Assembly (NCBI GenBank): GCA_024711005.1 | Contig: JANJTQ010000134.1 | Location: 1 to 37,312 of the forward strand | Source of the DNA: Opitutaceae bacterium | Lineage (GTDB): Bacteria > Verrucomicrobiota > Verrucomicrobiia > Opitutales > Opitutaceae | DNA: 37,312 nucleotides | Direction: 5' to 3' | Shown: piece by piece, positions 1 to 8,866 of the stretch | Layout: the number at the start of each line of letters is the position of its first letter | Position numbering within the stretch: position 1 is the stretch's first letter | The notes under the pieces: model-generated | Seen by the model: the letters and a program-made list of their open reading frames with translations, nothing else | What the model was told of the DNA's origin: nothing | The model's database searches: none | Translations under genes and position numbers: made by a program

Positions 1-112
1 CAGACTCGTGGCGGGACGCGAGGTCAGGCCCGTGCTGTCGCACGTTATGGCCACAGATTCGTGAACCGAACGAAAATGCTTCGGCCTGACTCCCATCGCC
101 GGACTGGCCACT

Positions 113-154
113 CCGTGCACAACTGTGTTCCGACCGGAACATAGTTGTGCACGG
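113..154. repeat. 42-bp near-perfect palindrome, copy 1
   Basis: Arms of 20 nt (113-132 and 135-154) separated by two bases, with one mismatch. The core reads TGCACAACTGTGTTCCG then AC then its near reverse complement. The same core recurs at 350-389 with the same single mismatch, so the two are copies of one element. Flanks are also loosely alike (GGCCA before, GGGGATT..TTTGAT after). No T-run follows on either strand, so an ordinary intrinsic terminator is unlikely; a REP-like or mobile-element end is more plausible. Confidence 0.85.
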
Positions 155-213
155 GGATTATTTGATCCTGTCGAGTTTGGTCTGGTGATCGGTGCGCATG
201 CCGGCGTCGGTCC

Positions 214-312
214 GTCGCCAACCGCGTTTTCTACGAGCACACCGGAACGCCCGTCGCCGACTCGCCTTACGACATCCTGTTCAATCAGCGCGCGAAGTTG
301 TTGCGGCGACCC
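214..312 (+). pseudogene. Possible coding remnant between the two palindromes
   Basis: In the frame beginning GTC at 214 the translation runs through FYEHTGTPVADSPYDILFNQ with codon use like the real genes here (mostly G or C in third position, balanced composition), while the other frames give arginine- or serine-rich shadow sequence. There is no convincing start codon, and upstream the frame runs into sequence that does not look coding. I do not recognise the family. It may be a remnant of a gene broken when the flanking repeats arrived, or chance; the call is weak. Confidence 0.2.
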
Positions 313-349
313 CATGCGAGGCCCCGGCCCTGCGCCACGCCGGCCAACT

Positions 350-389
350 CGTGCACAACTGTGTTCCGACCGGAACATAGTTGTGCACG
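350..389. repeat. 40-bp near-perfect palindrome, copy 2
   Basis: Second copy of the element at 113-154, with 19-nt arms (350-368 and 371-389), the same two-base centre and the same internal mismatch. It lies 7 bases past the stop codon of the GH2 gene (stop at 396-398 on the minus strand). It could form a strong hairpin in that transcript, but no uridine run follows. The stretch from 1 to 395 otherwise shows no gene I can support apart from the weak remnant at 214-312. Confidence 0.85.
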
Positions 390-395
390 GGGGAT

Positions 396-3206
396 TTACT
401 TGATGAGTGAGGCGCGCAAGCCCTGCCAGTCGACCACGGGGGATGGGTTGAAGGTGGCGCCGGCCATGTAACGAAGGAGGCTTGCGCGCATCTGACGCGC
501 CGCCGGGCGGGTTGCGAGGTCGGTTCTCAGATTCGCCGAGCAGGCCAGCAGGCGTCCGTTGCCCACGCGGGTCTCGAAGATCAGACCCAGCTTGCGCGCG
601 GTCACCCAATCGTCGATCACTTGAACGATCGGTTTCACCTCGGGATGCGCGGTCAGAATGAACGGCGCGGCATTATGGACCAGATCCCACCATTGCCAGT
701 TGCTGTGCGACTCGGTCGGGAAATCCGCAAGCGCCGGGTGCGCCGGATCGCAGAGAATGCCCAGCGTGTGCGGCGCCTGTCCTCCGGTCCAAACCGTGTT
801 CCAGAAGATCGACGAAAAACCCATCTTCACCGGGCCTTCAGCCGGATCGCCGGCCACGGTATCCGCCGGCGGCAGCCACAACAGATCTCCGCCTGACGCG
901 AGGTGCGCCTCGGCCTCGGTGTCGAGGGTTTCGACGATTTTCAAACGATCGCCCGCGGGCAACTGATCGATGATCGTCGGGTTACCTGGATACACCCAAA
1001 TCTCCCATGAGTTGGCGACGGAGACTTGGGGCAGGCCGACTTCCAGAACCAGCTTGCGCGCGGGACCGGACGGGAGGCGGAGGTTGATCGATCCGAGTGC
1101 ATGCAGCTCTCCGGGTGCGAACGGCGCATCCTCGATCAACCGTCCCTGCGCGATCGCTGCTCCCGCGGCATCGCGCAGAATCCACTCGACGGGACCGGTG
1201 ACTACATCGGCGCCGAATTGCGCGAGTTCGACGGCGGCGTCGAGGGTTTCGCCTTCGGTGAAGATCATTTTTTTCAGGCGGACGAGCGGCACGACCGGAC
1301 CGGAGAATCCGCGAAATTCCTCCGGAGTGGTATAGCCTTTCGATTCCCAGAAGGCATTGAGCACACCGACCAACGCAGTGCCTTGGCCGGGAAAATCATT
1401 GAGGCCGAGTAATTGAAAACCGCCGAAGCCCGGCGTGCGCAGCGCGGCCTCGATGTCGGCTTTGTAGCAGAGCACTTGAAGCCGGCCCGAGGCCGCGAGG
1501 AAGTCGCGTGCATACGGGAGCAGCCCGGCTCGCGTGGCTTGCTCACGGAAAATCTCGAAGTTCGCCGCCCGAAACCAACCGGTGTAGCGGGCGATTTCAT
1601 CGAAGTCGGGGTACGCGCACCACTGACCGATTTCATGGCTGACGGTTGGTGCGTCGGGGTGGGTCCGCACCCAATCGCTCCAGTCGTAATCGGAGCGTGG
1701 CGGCTGTGCATTGATGATGCTTTTGAGCTCCTGCCCCCAACCTTGAATCCGGGGATCAAACGGGCAGTGAAAGTCGCTGCCCTTGACCACCGGCCAGCCG
1801 GCGCCGGTGGTGTAGAGTCGACGGTTGTCCTTTGCCTTCCATCGCGCAACGAAAGCCGTGAGCCATTCGATGTGATGCGGTCCGGCGGGTTCGTTGCCAT
1901 AGGCCATGAGCAGGAACGACGGGTGGTTTCCGTAACGCCTGACGATCGCGTCCGCCTCGGCATCGAGCCACGCATCGAGCGTGCGACCGCTACCGATCTC
2001 GGCGCCTTGATTGGCCCAGGACGAGCACTCGATCTGGCAATAGATTCCCAACTCGTCAGCCACGTCGAAAGCGGCTTCGGGCGGGCACCACGAATGAAAC
2101 CGGACGTGGTTTAGTCCGTGGGCCTTGATCGTTGAAAAGATGCGCAACCACTCGGGCTTTTCGGTGGGAGGGTAACCGGTGAGCGGGAACGCCGCGCAAT
2201 CGAGCGTGCCGCGAAGGAAGATTTTTCGACCATTGACCGTGATGCGGGTGCCTTCGACGCCGACCTCGCGCAGGCCAAAGCGAACGCGACGCGTGTCGTC
2301 TCCGGCGGCCGTGTGCAGGGTTACCTCGACCTCGTAAAGATTCGGCGAGAATTCATCCCAGAGGACGGCGTCGGCTCCGAGATCGAACACGATGGTCGCC
2401 TGGCCCGCGACCGCGTCGGCGGTGGCGCGCTGGTTGGTGAAAATGGGTGCGGGACCGGCACGGCGGACAACGGCAGACACCTTGGTTGCCGAGCCCTCGT
2501 TGCTTGCTGCCGTGCCGATGTCGATGTGGACGGTGGCCGTGAGTTTCGCCACTGACGGGACGATGCGCACGTCATCGATCCACGCGGTCGAAGGCGTGGT
2601 TGAGAGCTCGATACGACCGACGATGCCGTTCCAGTTTCCCTGCGTGTGGTCGCTGACGCTGTGGCTGTTGACGCCGACATCCACGATCATGCGATTGTCG
2701 ACGCGTAGCGTGAGCGTATGCGGACCGGGCTGGAGATCGGTGCCGAGCACGAACACGTGGGGAACGCCGAGACGGTCGCACGTGCCGATCTGCACGCCGT
2801 CCAACCAGACGGACGTCGCCCAATGCGGCCGCTCCAGGAACAATACGACCCGTCGGCCGGCCCAGGCGGAAGGTATTTCGATCGTGCGCTGAAACCAGGC
2901 GGCTCCCTGATAGATCCGCGGAGGTTGGAGCCAGAAGGGCATCCTGAAGTTTTCGGCGGTTTGATACTGCTTATAGCGCGGGTGTTTTGTCCAGATGGCG
3001 AGCATCTCGCAGGTCCACTGCGTAGCGAGTGAAGGAGGATCGCCAAAACCTTGCTCGGCGACGGTGCCGGGGAGTTTGACGGTGTCGGAAAGCCGGGTGA
3101 CGGCAAAGCCCCCGGTTTCACCCGCGTCGTTCGGGTCGAGGCGAAAGCGCCAGTCGCCGGCGAGATCCAGGGGTTCGGAATGAGAGGATGAGGGAGTGGA
3201 ATTCAT
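396..3206 (-). CDS. Glycoside hydrolase family 2 protein (beta-galactosidase/beta-glucuronidase type)
   Basis: 936 aa. Likely a cytosolic exo-acting glycosidase cleaving beta-linked sugars. The N-terminal GH2 sugar-binding jelly roll spans about residues 15-205 (WFQRTIEIPSAW; LFLERPHWATSVWLDG), an immunoglobulin-like domain about 205-320, and the TIM barrel begins about 325 (NGRKIFLRG). Predicted catalytic residues are Glu439 in MAYGNEPAG (acid/base) and Glu525 in VSHEIGQW (nucleophile). There is no signal peptide. Its ATG overlaps the stop of the upstream DUF5107/TPR gene by 4 bp (TCAT at 3203-3206 on the plus strand), implying translational coupling. The substrate cannot be told from sequence; galactoside, glucuronide or similar are all possible. 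Confidence 0.9.
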   Translation of the reverse strand: MNSTPSSSHSEPLDLAGDWRFRLDPNDAGETGGFAVTRLSDTVKLPGTVAEQGFGDPPSLATQWTCEMLAIWTKHPRYKQYQTAENFRMPFWLQPPRIYQGAAWFQRTIEIPSAWAGRRVVLFLERPHWATSVWLDGVQIGTCDRLGVPHVFVLGTDLQPGPHTLTLRVDNRMIVDVGVNSHSVSDHTQGNWNGIVGRIELSTTPSTAWIDDVRIVPSVAKLTATVHIDIGTAASNEGSATKVSAVVRRAGPAPIFTNQRATADAVAGQATIVFDLGADAVLWDEFSPNLYEVEVTLHTAAGDDTRRVRFGLREVGVEGTRITVNGRKIFLRGTLDCAAFPLTGYPPTEKPEWLRIFSTIKAHGLNHVRFHSWCPPEAAFDVADELGIYCQIECSSWANQGAEIGSGRTLDAWLDAEADAIVRRYGNHPSFLLMAYGNEPAGPHHIEWLTAFVARWKAKDNRRLYTTGAGWPVVKGSDFHCPFDPRIQGWGQELKSIINAQPPRSDYDWSDWVRTHPDAPTVSHEIGQWCAYPDFDEIARYTGWFRAANFEIFREQATRAGLLPYARDFLAASGRLQVLCYKADIEAALRTPGFGGFQLLGLNDFPGQGTALVGVLNAFWESKGYTTPEEFRGFSGPVVPLVRLKKMIFTEGETLDAAVELAQFGADVVTGPVEWILRDAAGAAIAQGRLIEDAPFAPGELHALGSINLRLPSGPARKLVLEVGLPQVSVANSWEIWVYPGNPTIIDQLPAGDRLKIVETLDTEAEAHLASGGDLLWLPPADTVAGDPAEGPVKMGFSSIFWNTVWTGGQAPHTLGILCDPAHPALADFPTESHSNWQWWDLVHNAAPFILTAHPEVKPIVQVIDDWVTARKLGLIFETRVGNGRLLACSANLRTDLATRPAARQMRASLLRYMAGATFNPSPVVDWQGLRASLIK

Positions 3207-6200
3207 GAAAGGGTGAGGAGGGTTGTTTGAAGGAAATCGGCGGCGATGGGATGGGCGGGATCTTGTTGAAGAATGGAACGCAGACGCTTTTGAGCGATGG
3301 CCTTTCGTCCCAAGCCGTAGTCTGCCTGGGCGAGCATCACCGATGCCGCATGGGTCTGGCGGAGTTGAAGATCGTCGTCGAACAGCAGCATCGTCGGAAG
3401 CGAGGTGGCGAAGTAGTCGATCTTCGCAGGGGTCTTTTCGAGCGCGCGCGCATACGCGTGCAATTGCCGGTAGAGTTTCTGCGCGGCGGTTTTTTTGCCG
3501 AGTCGCTCAAGCGAGAGGGCGGAATAACAGGTCATCTCCGAAAACGCGCGGACGCTCATCTGTTGGAAATCGCCGCGGAAGTTCGCGGCGAGCGTCCAGT
3601 GGCGGCGGGCCCCGGTCCGATCACCGAGTTTTTCCAACACGACGCCGAGCCAGTAGTGGATGTCGCTTTGATTCGCGAGGAGGTGCTTCGCTTCGCTGAG
3701 ATTATGCGGCGAGGTAAGGGCCTGCTCGAAGTGTTCGCGCGCCTTCGACGCGTCGTGTGTTTGGAGCGCGGCTCGACCGAGGGCGAGGTGAGTGCGCACA
3801 TGCTGGCCGAGGGCCTGGCCTTCGCCGCCTTCCCACGGCTGAAACTTGCGCGATGAGATGATTGCAAGCGCGTCCGCGTGACGACCGGTTTGATTGTAGA
3901 GTGCGCAGAGTTCGACGGAGAGATCGTCGCGTTGCGCCACCAAGTCTCGGTGCTTTTCGAGCTCGCGCAGACGTCGGGCCGGAGCGACGCCGAGGCGCTT
4001 CCAGAGCTGGTCGCGTTCATACAGGACGCGGGCGTCGCGGGGGTTGGCATGGAAGGCTTTTTCGTAGGCGGCGCGGGCCTTGGCGGGCTGATGGACGATG
4101 TTAAAGAGACCGATGCCAAGATTGCGCCAGACGATGGAAAACGAGGGGTCGAGCGCTGCGGCTTTTTGCCACAGGGAGATTGCTTCGTGATGACGGCGTC
4201 GGTCGTAGAAGAGATTGCCGAGGTAATAGGGCGCGCGGGCGTCGGACGGGTTCAGACGGATGGCATTTTCGAGGATGGCGATTTCTTCCAGACGCGAAGG
4301 GAAGCAATAGTCGGGAGAGGCTTTGGCGGCGATGCGGCAGGAGGCCTTCGCGGCTTTATCGTCGCCGGTCAAACCGTGCAGCCAGCCGAGATAGTAGCCC
4401 ACAAGCGGCCCGGTGCCGGAGCCGGGTTCGGGCGTGGTGGATTCGAGCAAGCCGATGGCTTCGCTGTAGAGTCCGGCGCGGGCGAAATCGAGTACGAGGT
4501 CCAGCCGGGTTTGCGTGGGGCAGGCGAGCGGTTCGCCGGCGAGATAGCGGGACCACCAATCGAGCGGATCGAGCGTGCGGGTGGCGTCGAGTTGACGTGC
4601 GGCCTCATCGTTGCGGCCGAGATGACGCAGGACCACGACACGAAGATTGCGGGCGCCGAGGTTGTCGGTGTTCAGGCGCAGTGAGCGGTCGAGATGATCG
4701 AGTGCGGCGGGCCAGTGTCCGCGTTTGCAATCCAGCTCGGCGAGGGCGTGGTAACCCGCCGACTGCCACGCCTGATTCCATGTCGCTTTATAGAAGGCGG
4801 CATAGGCCTCTTCGTCGCGGCCGAGATGACGCAGCGTCTGGCCGAGGTTGTAGAGTGGTTCGCCGTCGTAGGGATTGGCGTTGCGCAGGAGTTGTCGTTC
4901 GAGCGAGCGGCGGAAGCAGGCTTCGGCGAGGGAGAATTCGCCGCGTCGCAGATGCCAGCGCCCGAGCGCGTTGTTGCAGCGCGCATCGCCCGGATCGCGG
5001 CGCAACGCCTCGCGCCAATAGGGAATGGGATCGCGCGTGGCGTGGCGGTATTGTTCGAGGTGCAGCCCGGTGAGGTAGAGCTCGTCCACGCTCGCGATCT
5101 CCCCGGGAAGCGCCGGCTCGGTGGCGGGCGGAGGAGTCTCCGTCTTCGGGCGCGGCTTGGGTTGATAGGCGATGATCTCGCGACCATCCGCGGCGAGCAC
5201 ACGCAGGCGAACGTCGGTGGGGGAGCTGTTCTTTGGAAGTGCGATGTCTTCGGTCCACGAAGCACCGGGCGCGAGGTCTCGGGAGAACGTGGCGAGGGGT
5301 TTTCCCTTGGCGAGCAACTCGATTCGCGCGCCGGTGAAGGGCGCGGAGACGGAGACGCCGGCGCGCGCGTTTCCGTTTTCCACTGAAAGGCTCACGGCGG
5401 CGTTGAGGTTGGCGTGATGCGCGGTGCCGATCCGCTGGATCGGATACCAGAACTGGCTCCAAGTCTTGGTTTCGCCGGGCATCAGGAAGGAGAAGTCCGG
5501 CTGGTTGTCGGTGTAGACGCCGGCCATGAGTTCGATGTAGGGAGCGTATTCGCCGCGTTCATCGGGATCGGTCAGGCTGCGATCCCAAGCATAACCGAAT
5601 TCGTGGTTGCCCCAGGTCCATTGTTTTTTGCCGGGGGAAATGTGGTGGTTGGCGATGTGGACGAGCCCTGCCTCGGCGCGATGGTCGTAGCCGCCGAAGA
5701 AGTCCTCTTGCGAACCGACGCACATGTAGGACGTGGGGACCGGGATGTTGGCGTAGAACGACAGATCGTTGGGCGCGGGACGACCGTTGCGCGCGCCACC
5801 TTCACGGGCTTTCGCGGCGTAATCCACGCCGTAGTAGCGATCCCGACAGAGCGGGTACTCGCTCATGGAACGGCGGGCATGGTCGGCGACGCAGGACACG
5901 TCGGGCGGGAAAAAACTCTGATAGTCGTCATGCACCCGCGTGGCAATGTTGGCCCACCAGAGAAACGTCTGCACATCCTGGGTGCGGTTGTGGGCGCGGA
6001 CCTTGAGCTCGATGTAGGCTTTGTCGGGATACAGGCAGACGCCGTGCATGCCCTTCATGCGCACCATGGGATCGTGGTCGCCGCACCAGACGGTGACGGA
6101 GCCGTCCGCGTGTCGTTCGATTTCGACCTCCACGGGCATGAACGTCGCCGGGCGGTGATGCTGCGGCCAGTTGAATTCAGCCCCGCCGGAGATCCACGGA

Positions 6201-6535
6201 CCCGCGAGGCCGACGAGCGCGGGTTTGATGACATCCTGACGGTAGAAGAAGTCGTACCCGTTGGTCTTGTCCTTGCCGATGTGGATACGCCCGCCGATCT
6301 CCGGCAGCACCATCACTTGGATGAACTCGTTTTCCAGCCACACGGCGTCCCAGGCGCGCTCGGTTCTCCGCTCGGCGATCCGATCATAAAAGGGGAGGGG
6401 ATAGACCCGCCCGCTGCTGCCTTGATAAACCCGCTTTTCGAGGAACATCGGATTTTTGTCGGGGGGCAACGGCTCATAGGTCGGCAGGATGACCGGTTCA
6501 CGACGAACTTGAACGGACGGAGAGGCTGAGGGCAT
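3203..6535 (-). CDS. DUF5107 domain protein with C-terminal TPR array
   Basis: 1110 aa. The N-terminal third (about residues 10-380) matches the DUF5107 type: a beta-rich domain with VWLENEFIQVMVLPEIGGRI and GGAEFNWPQHHRP, resembling the fold seen in aldose-epimerase/GH-like carbohydrate-binding proteins. From about residue 480 to the end there are tetratricopeptide repeats (for example NPYDGEPLYNLGQTLRHLGR, PYYLGNLFYDRRRHHEAISL). No signal peptide is visible, so it is probably cytosolic. It is the first gene of a two-gene operon with the GH2 enzyme and is divergent from the AraC regulator at 6609. Biochemical function is unknown; a role in handling the GH2 substrate or product is inferred from coupling only. 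Confidence 0.85.
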   Translation of the reverse strand: MPSASPSVQVRREPVILPTYEPLPPDKNPMFLEKRVYQGSSGRVYPLPFYDRIAERRTERAWDAVWLENEFIQVMVLPEIGGRIHIGKDKTNGYDFFYRQDVIKPALVGLAGPWISGGAEFNWPQHHRPATFMPVEVEIERHADGSVTVWCGDHDPMVRMKGMHGVCLYPDKAYIELKVRAHNRTQDVQTFLWWANIATRVHDDYQSFFPPDVSCVADHARRSMSEYPLCRDRYYGVDYAAKAREGGARNGRPAPNDLSFYANIPVPTSYMCVGSQEDFFGGYDHRAEAGLVHIANHHISPGKKQWTWGNHEFGYAWDRSLTDPDERGEYAPYIELMAGVYTDNQPDFSFLMPGETKTWSQFWYPIQRIGTAHHANLNAAVSLSVENGNARAGVSVSAPFTGARIELLAKGKPLATFSRDLAPGASWTEDIALPKNSSPTDVRLRVLAADGREIIAYQPKPRPKTETPPPATEPALPGEIASVDELYLTGLHLEQYRHATRDPIPYWREALRRDPGDARCNNALGRWHLRRGEFSLAEACFRRSLERQLLRNANPYDGEPLYNLGQTLRHLGRDEEAYAAFYKATWNQAWQSAGYHALAELDCKRGHWPAALDHLDRSLRLNTDNLGARNLRVVVLRHLGRNDEAARQLDATRTLDPLDWWSRYLAGEPLACPTQTRLDLVLDFARAGLYSEAIGLLESTTPEPGSGTGPLVGYYLGWLHGLTGDDKAAKASCRIAAKASPDYCFPSRLEEIAILENAIRLNPSDARAPYYLGNLFYDRRRHHEAISLWQKAAALDPSFSIVWRNLGIGLFNIVHQPAKARAAYEKAFHANPRDARVLYERDQLWKRLGVAPARRLRELEKHRDLVAQRDDLSVELCALYNQTGRHADALAIISSRKFQPWEGGEGQALGQHVRTHLALGRAALQTHDASKAREHFEQALTSPHNLSEAKHLLANQSDIHYWLGVVLEKLGDRTGARRHWTLAANFRGDFQQMSVRAFSEMTCYSALSLERLGKKTAAQKLYRQLHAYARALEKTPAKIDYFATSLPTMLLFDDDLQLRQTHAASVMLAQADYGLGRKAIAQKRLRSILQQDPAHPIAADFLQTTLLTLS

Positions 6536-6608
6536 GCCGAGATCATATCCTGTTTTGACTCAATTTATCCATGGACGCGGGAGGGAAGAGCATGGAGGAT
6601 CTTATGAC

Positions 6609-7502
6609 ATGAAAAAGATCGCTCCGCGTCCGGAAGGGTTTCCCGGACAGCATATGCACGTGGTGCCGCGACCCGTTCGGGAGGCGAGCGCGGATCATCC
6701 CTTGCTCAAAGGATTGCTGGTGACCGACGCGGGCTTCTTCCCGCGGACCACAGGGCACCGTGTAGAGCGTCCGAAGGGGATCGATACGCACCTTTTTATC
6801 GTATGCCAGCGCGGACAGGGCTGGGTGACGACGCTCGATGGAGCCCGCACGATGGCGGCGGGAGAACTCGCCTGGCTTCCGGCCGGACAGGCCCACGCCT
6901 ATGGAGCGCAGTCTGGTAATCCATGGACGATCACATGGGCGCATTGCACGGGCGCGGAGGTGCCGGCATGGCGTTCCTTGCTCGGATGGGCGGCCGGTGA
7001 ACACGGGGGCTTCGGGCGGGTGGCGGTGGAGCAGATACCGTTGCTCAAGCTGGACGAGGTGTATCGCGAGTTGCAGGAAGGATATGATCTCCCCCGGTTG
7101 GTTGCGGCGGCGACGTCGTTGCGCGCGACCTGGCTGGCGACGGCCCGGTTGGGGGCGCTGGCGGGGGCGACGCGCTCTGCGGCCGAACGTGTCGCGGCGG
7201 TCGAGGCGCGGTTGCGGCGGGATTACGCGCGCGCCTATCGGTTGGACGAACTGGCGGCGGCGGCGGGGTTGTCGGTGCCGCATTTCTCGGACTTGTTTCG
7301 CAAGCAAGCGGGGTATCCGCCGATCGAGTTTTTGTTGCGAACCCGCATCCGACGGGCGTGCGCGTTGCTGGATGGTTCCGATGCGCCGATCAAGCACGTG
7401 GCGGCGGAGGTGGGTTTTGAGGATCCGTTTTATTTCACGCGCTGTTTCAGCCGGGTAATGGGCTGCCCGCCGCAAGCGTATCGGGGGATTCAGAAGGGGT
7501 GA
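6609..7502 (+). CDS. AraC family transcriptional regulator with cupin sensor domain
   Basis: 297 aa from the ATG at 6609, which has GGAGG at 6594-6598 ten bases upstream; an in-frame ATG at 6534 would overlap the divergent gene and lacks a ribosome site. Residues 1-165 form an AraC-type ligand-binding cupin (HLFIVCQRGQGWVTTLDGA, ELAWLPAGQAHAY). Residues about 195-295 carry the two helix-turn-helix motifs (RLDELAAAAGLSVPHFSDLF and IKHVAAEVGFEDPFYFTRCF). It is divergent from the DUF5107/GH2 operon with only 73 bp between starts, so it probably activates that operon in response to a sugar. The ligand is unknown. Confidence 0.9.
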   Translation: MKKIAPRPEGFPGQHMHVVPRPVREASADHPLLKGLLVTDAGFFPRTTGHRVERPKGIDTHLFIVCQRGQGWVTTLDGARTMAAGELAWLPAGQAHAYGAQSGNPWTITWAHCTGAEVPAWRSLLGWAAGEHGGFGRVAVEQIPLLKLDEVYRELQEGYDLPRLVAAATSLRATWLATARLGALAGATRSAAERVAAVEARLRRDYARAYRLDELAAAAGLSVPHFSDLFRKQAGYPPIEFLLRTRIRRACALLDGSDAPIKHVAAEVGFEDPFYFTRCFSRVMGCPPQAYRGIQKG

Positions 7503-7549
7503 GGGCGGGAAGTCGGGCTGAAGTCAAGGTGGCGAGTTCCGGCGGAACT

Positions 7550-7740
7550 ATGGAGTGCGGTGAGTTCTCACCGCTTTGGACGGACCGACCTGTCGGCCCG
7601 CCTCCGTTCGACGGGGTTGTCACGAGTGCGACGCGGCGATTGGTCGTTGACCGGGCCGTTCTTGGGGCTGCGAACCAGGGCGGCGAACCAGGGTTCGCCG
7701 TCAAAAGCGGCGAGAGTTCGGCGAGCTCGCCGCACTCCAT
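7550..7740. repeat. Large imperfect inverted repeat (MITE or REP-like)
   Basis: Outer arms ATGGAGTGCGG (7550-7560) and CCGCACTCCAT (7730-7740) are perfect and continue inward through GAGTTC/GAGCTC with wobbles and a mismatch; CCGCTTT (7571-7577) pairs with AAAGCGG (7704-7710). Inside the right half, 7681-7700 is a perfect 9-bp hairpin (CGGCGAACC AG GGTTCGCCG), and GCGAACCAGGG is repeated in tandem. It fills most of the gap between the AraC and LacI stop codons. Short frames crossing it on both strands are not convincing genes. Confidence 0.75.
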
Positions 7741-7753
7741 GGACACGGGTGAC

Positions 7754-8788
7754 TCAGGTTGCATTGACCAAGATTGGTTGACGCGTGCCGGTGGGCTGCC
7801 AAGAGCCGGGGAGGAGGAGCATTTTCACGTGTTCGGGAGCACCGCGTTCGTTGCATTGGAGTTGCGCGGCGACCATGTCGATGGCGTTCGCGGCGACAAG
7901 ATCTTCACGGACATCGATTCCTCCGTAACCGTGAGGATTGGGTCGCCAGTCGAGCAGGATCACACGCATTGCATCGGGCGGAACCACGCCCGTGGATCGT
8001 AACCGTTTGAGCAGGCTCAATGTGGTCACGAGCGTGGCCGGCCCCAGGGTTTCGAACCACCGGATCGTGGCATCCGGGATGGGATCCTCTTTGATGATCG
8101 CCAGATTTTTTCGGACCGATGCCGGAGTCGGATGATGCTCGATAAACGCGGCCGACCAGGCGCGCCGGGCACGTTCGTTGATATCGTAATCGAGGGCGGC
8201 GGCGATACGGCCGGGGTGATGTTCTTGGGCTTTTTCAAGGGCGAGCCGCATGCCGGCGAAATGATGATGGCCGGCGTGATGAAGATCGGGCGTGCAGGAG
8301 GCGTTGCCGATCACGGCCGCGGAAAACCGACTCCAATCCCAATCGATCTCGAAGTGGGTGCGATCGTGCAGCGGGGAAAGCACGACGCCGACGATACCGC
8401 GGGACCTCAGAATGTCGGCGAGTCGGGCGGGCGTGAGTCCGGGTTCCGACAGCCAGAACTCCGTAAGCCCGAAGCCCAGTTGAAGCGCGCGATCGCGAGC
8501 TCCTTCAAATGCCAGTGAATAGGTGCGGACGCCCGGTTTGGAGTGGATCCAGAGGAAGGCGATCTGCTCGCCATGGGTCACCGGCCGTGCCTGACGGATA
8601 TGCGCCATGAGTGAGGCGATGCGCGGATCGGGCCGGTAACCGAGTCGCCGGGCGATTTCGTTTACGCGGGCTGCGGTTGCCGCGGAGATCTTCGGACTGT
8701 TGCGCAGTGCATACGAGGCGGTTGCGACGGTCACGCCGGCGGCCGCGGCGACTTGGGCAAGAGTGACGTGGCGGGGTTCGGATGGCAT
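7754..8788 (-). CDS. LacI family transcriptional regulator
   Basis: 344 aa from the ATG at 8788 (MPSEPRHVTLAQ). The frame is open far upstream, to 10192, but that extension is antisense to the FAD oxidoreductase and has no LacI features; an in-frame ATG at 8812 is an alternative start. Residues 8-60 are the LacI helix-turn-helix with hinge (TLAQVAAAAGVTVATASYAL, then ARRLGYRPDP). The rest is a periplasmic-binding-protein-like effector domain that is more divergent than in classical LacI. It is divergent from the FAD-dependent oxidoreductase at 8867 with 78 bp between starts and probably represses it until a sugar ligand binds. Confidence 0.88.
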   Translation of the reverse strand: MPSEPRHVTLAQVAAAAGVTVATASYALRNSPKISAATAARVNEIARRLGYRPDPRIASLMAHIRQARPVTHGEQIAFLWIHSKPGVRTYSLAFEGARDRALQLGFGLTEFWLSEPGLTPARLADILRSRGIVGVVLSPLHDRTHFEIDWDWSRFSAAVIGNASCTPDLHHAGHHHFAGMRLALEKAQEHHPGRIAAALDYDINERARRAWSAAFIEHHPTPASVRKNLAIIKEDPIPDATIRWFETLGPATLVTTLSLLKRLRSTGVVPPDAMRVILLDWRPNPHGYGGIDVREDLVAANAIDMVAAQLQCNERGAPEHVKMLLLPGSWQPTGTRQPILVNAT

Positions 8789-8866
8789 GGTTAACGGTTT
8801 CAACAAGGCCATGATTGAGGTCGTTCCGCAAGCGCCCGTAGCTGGGGAACACCAAGACCCATCCCC

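Noticed and set aside
1274-2114. Long open frames on both strands inside the GH2 gene
   Set aside because: They are shadows with skewed Arg/Ser/Gly-rich composition and no motifs, while the GH2 frame has catalytic motifs.
4180-5386. Plus-strand open frames across the TPR region
   Set aside because: They are antisense to the TPR repeats and have low-complexity Arg- or Gly-rich composition.
7499-8002. Plus-strand frame across the repeat and LacI 3' end
   Set aside because: It is composed of repeat sequence and antisense LacI, with no domain signal.
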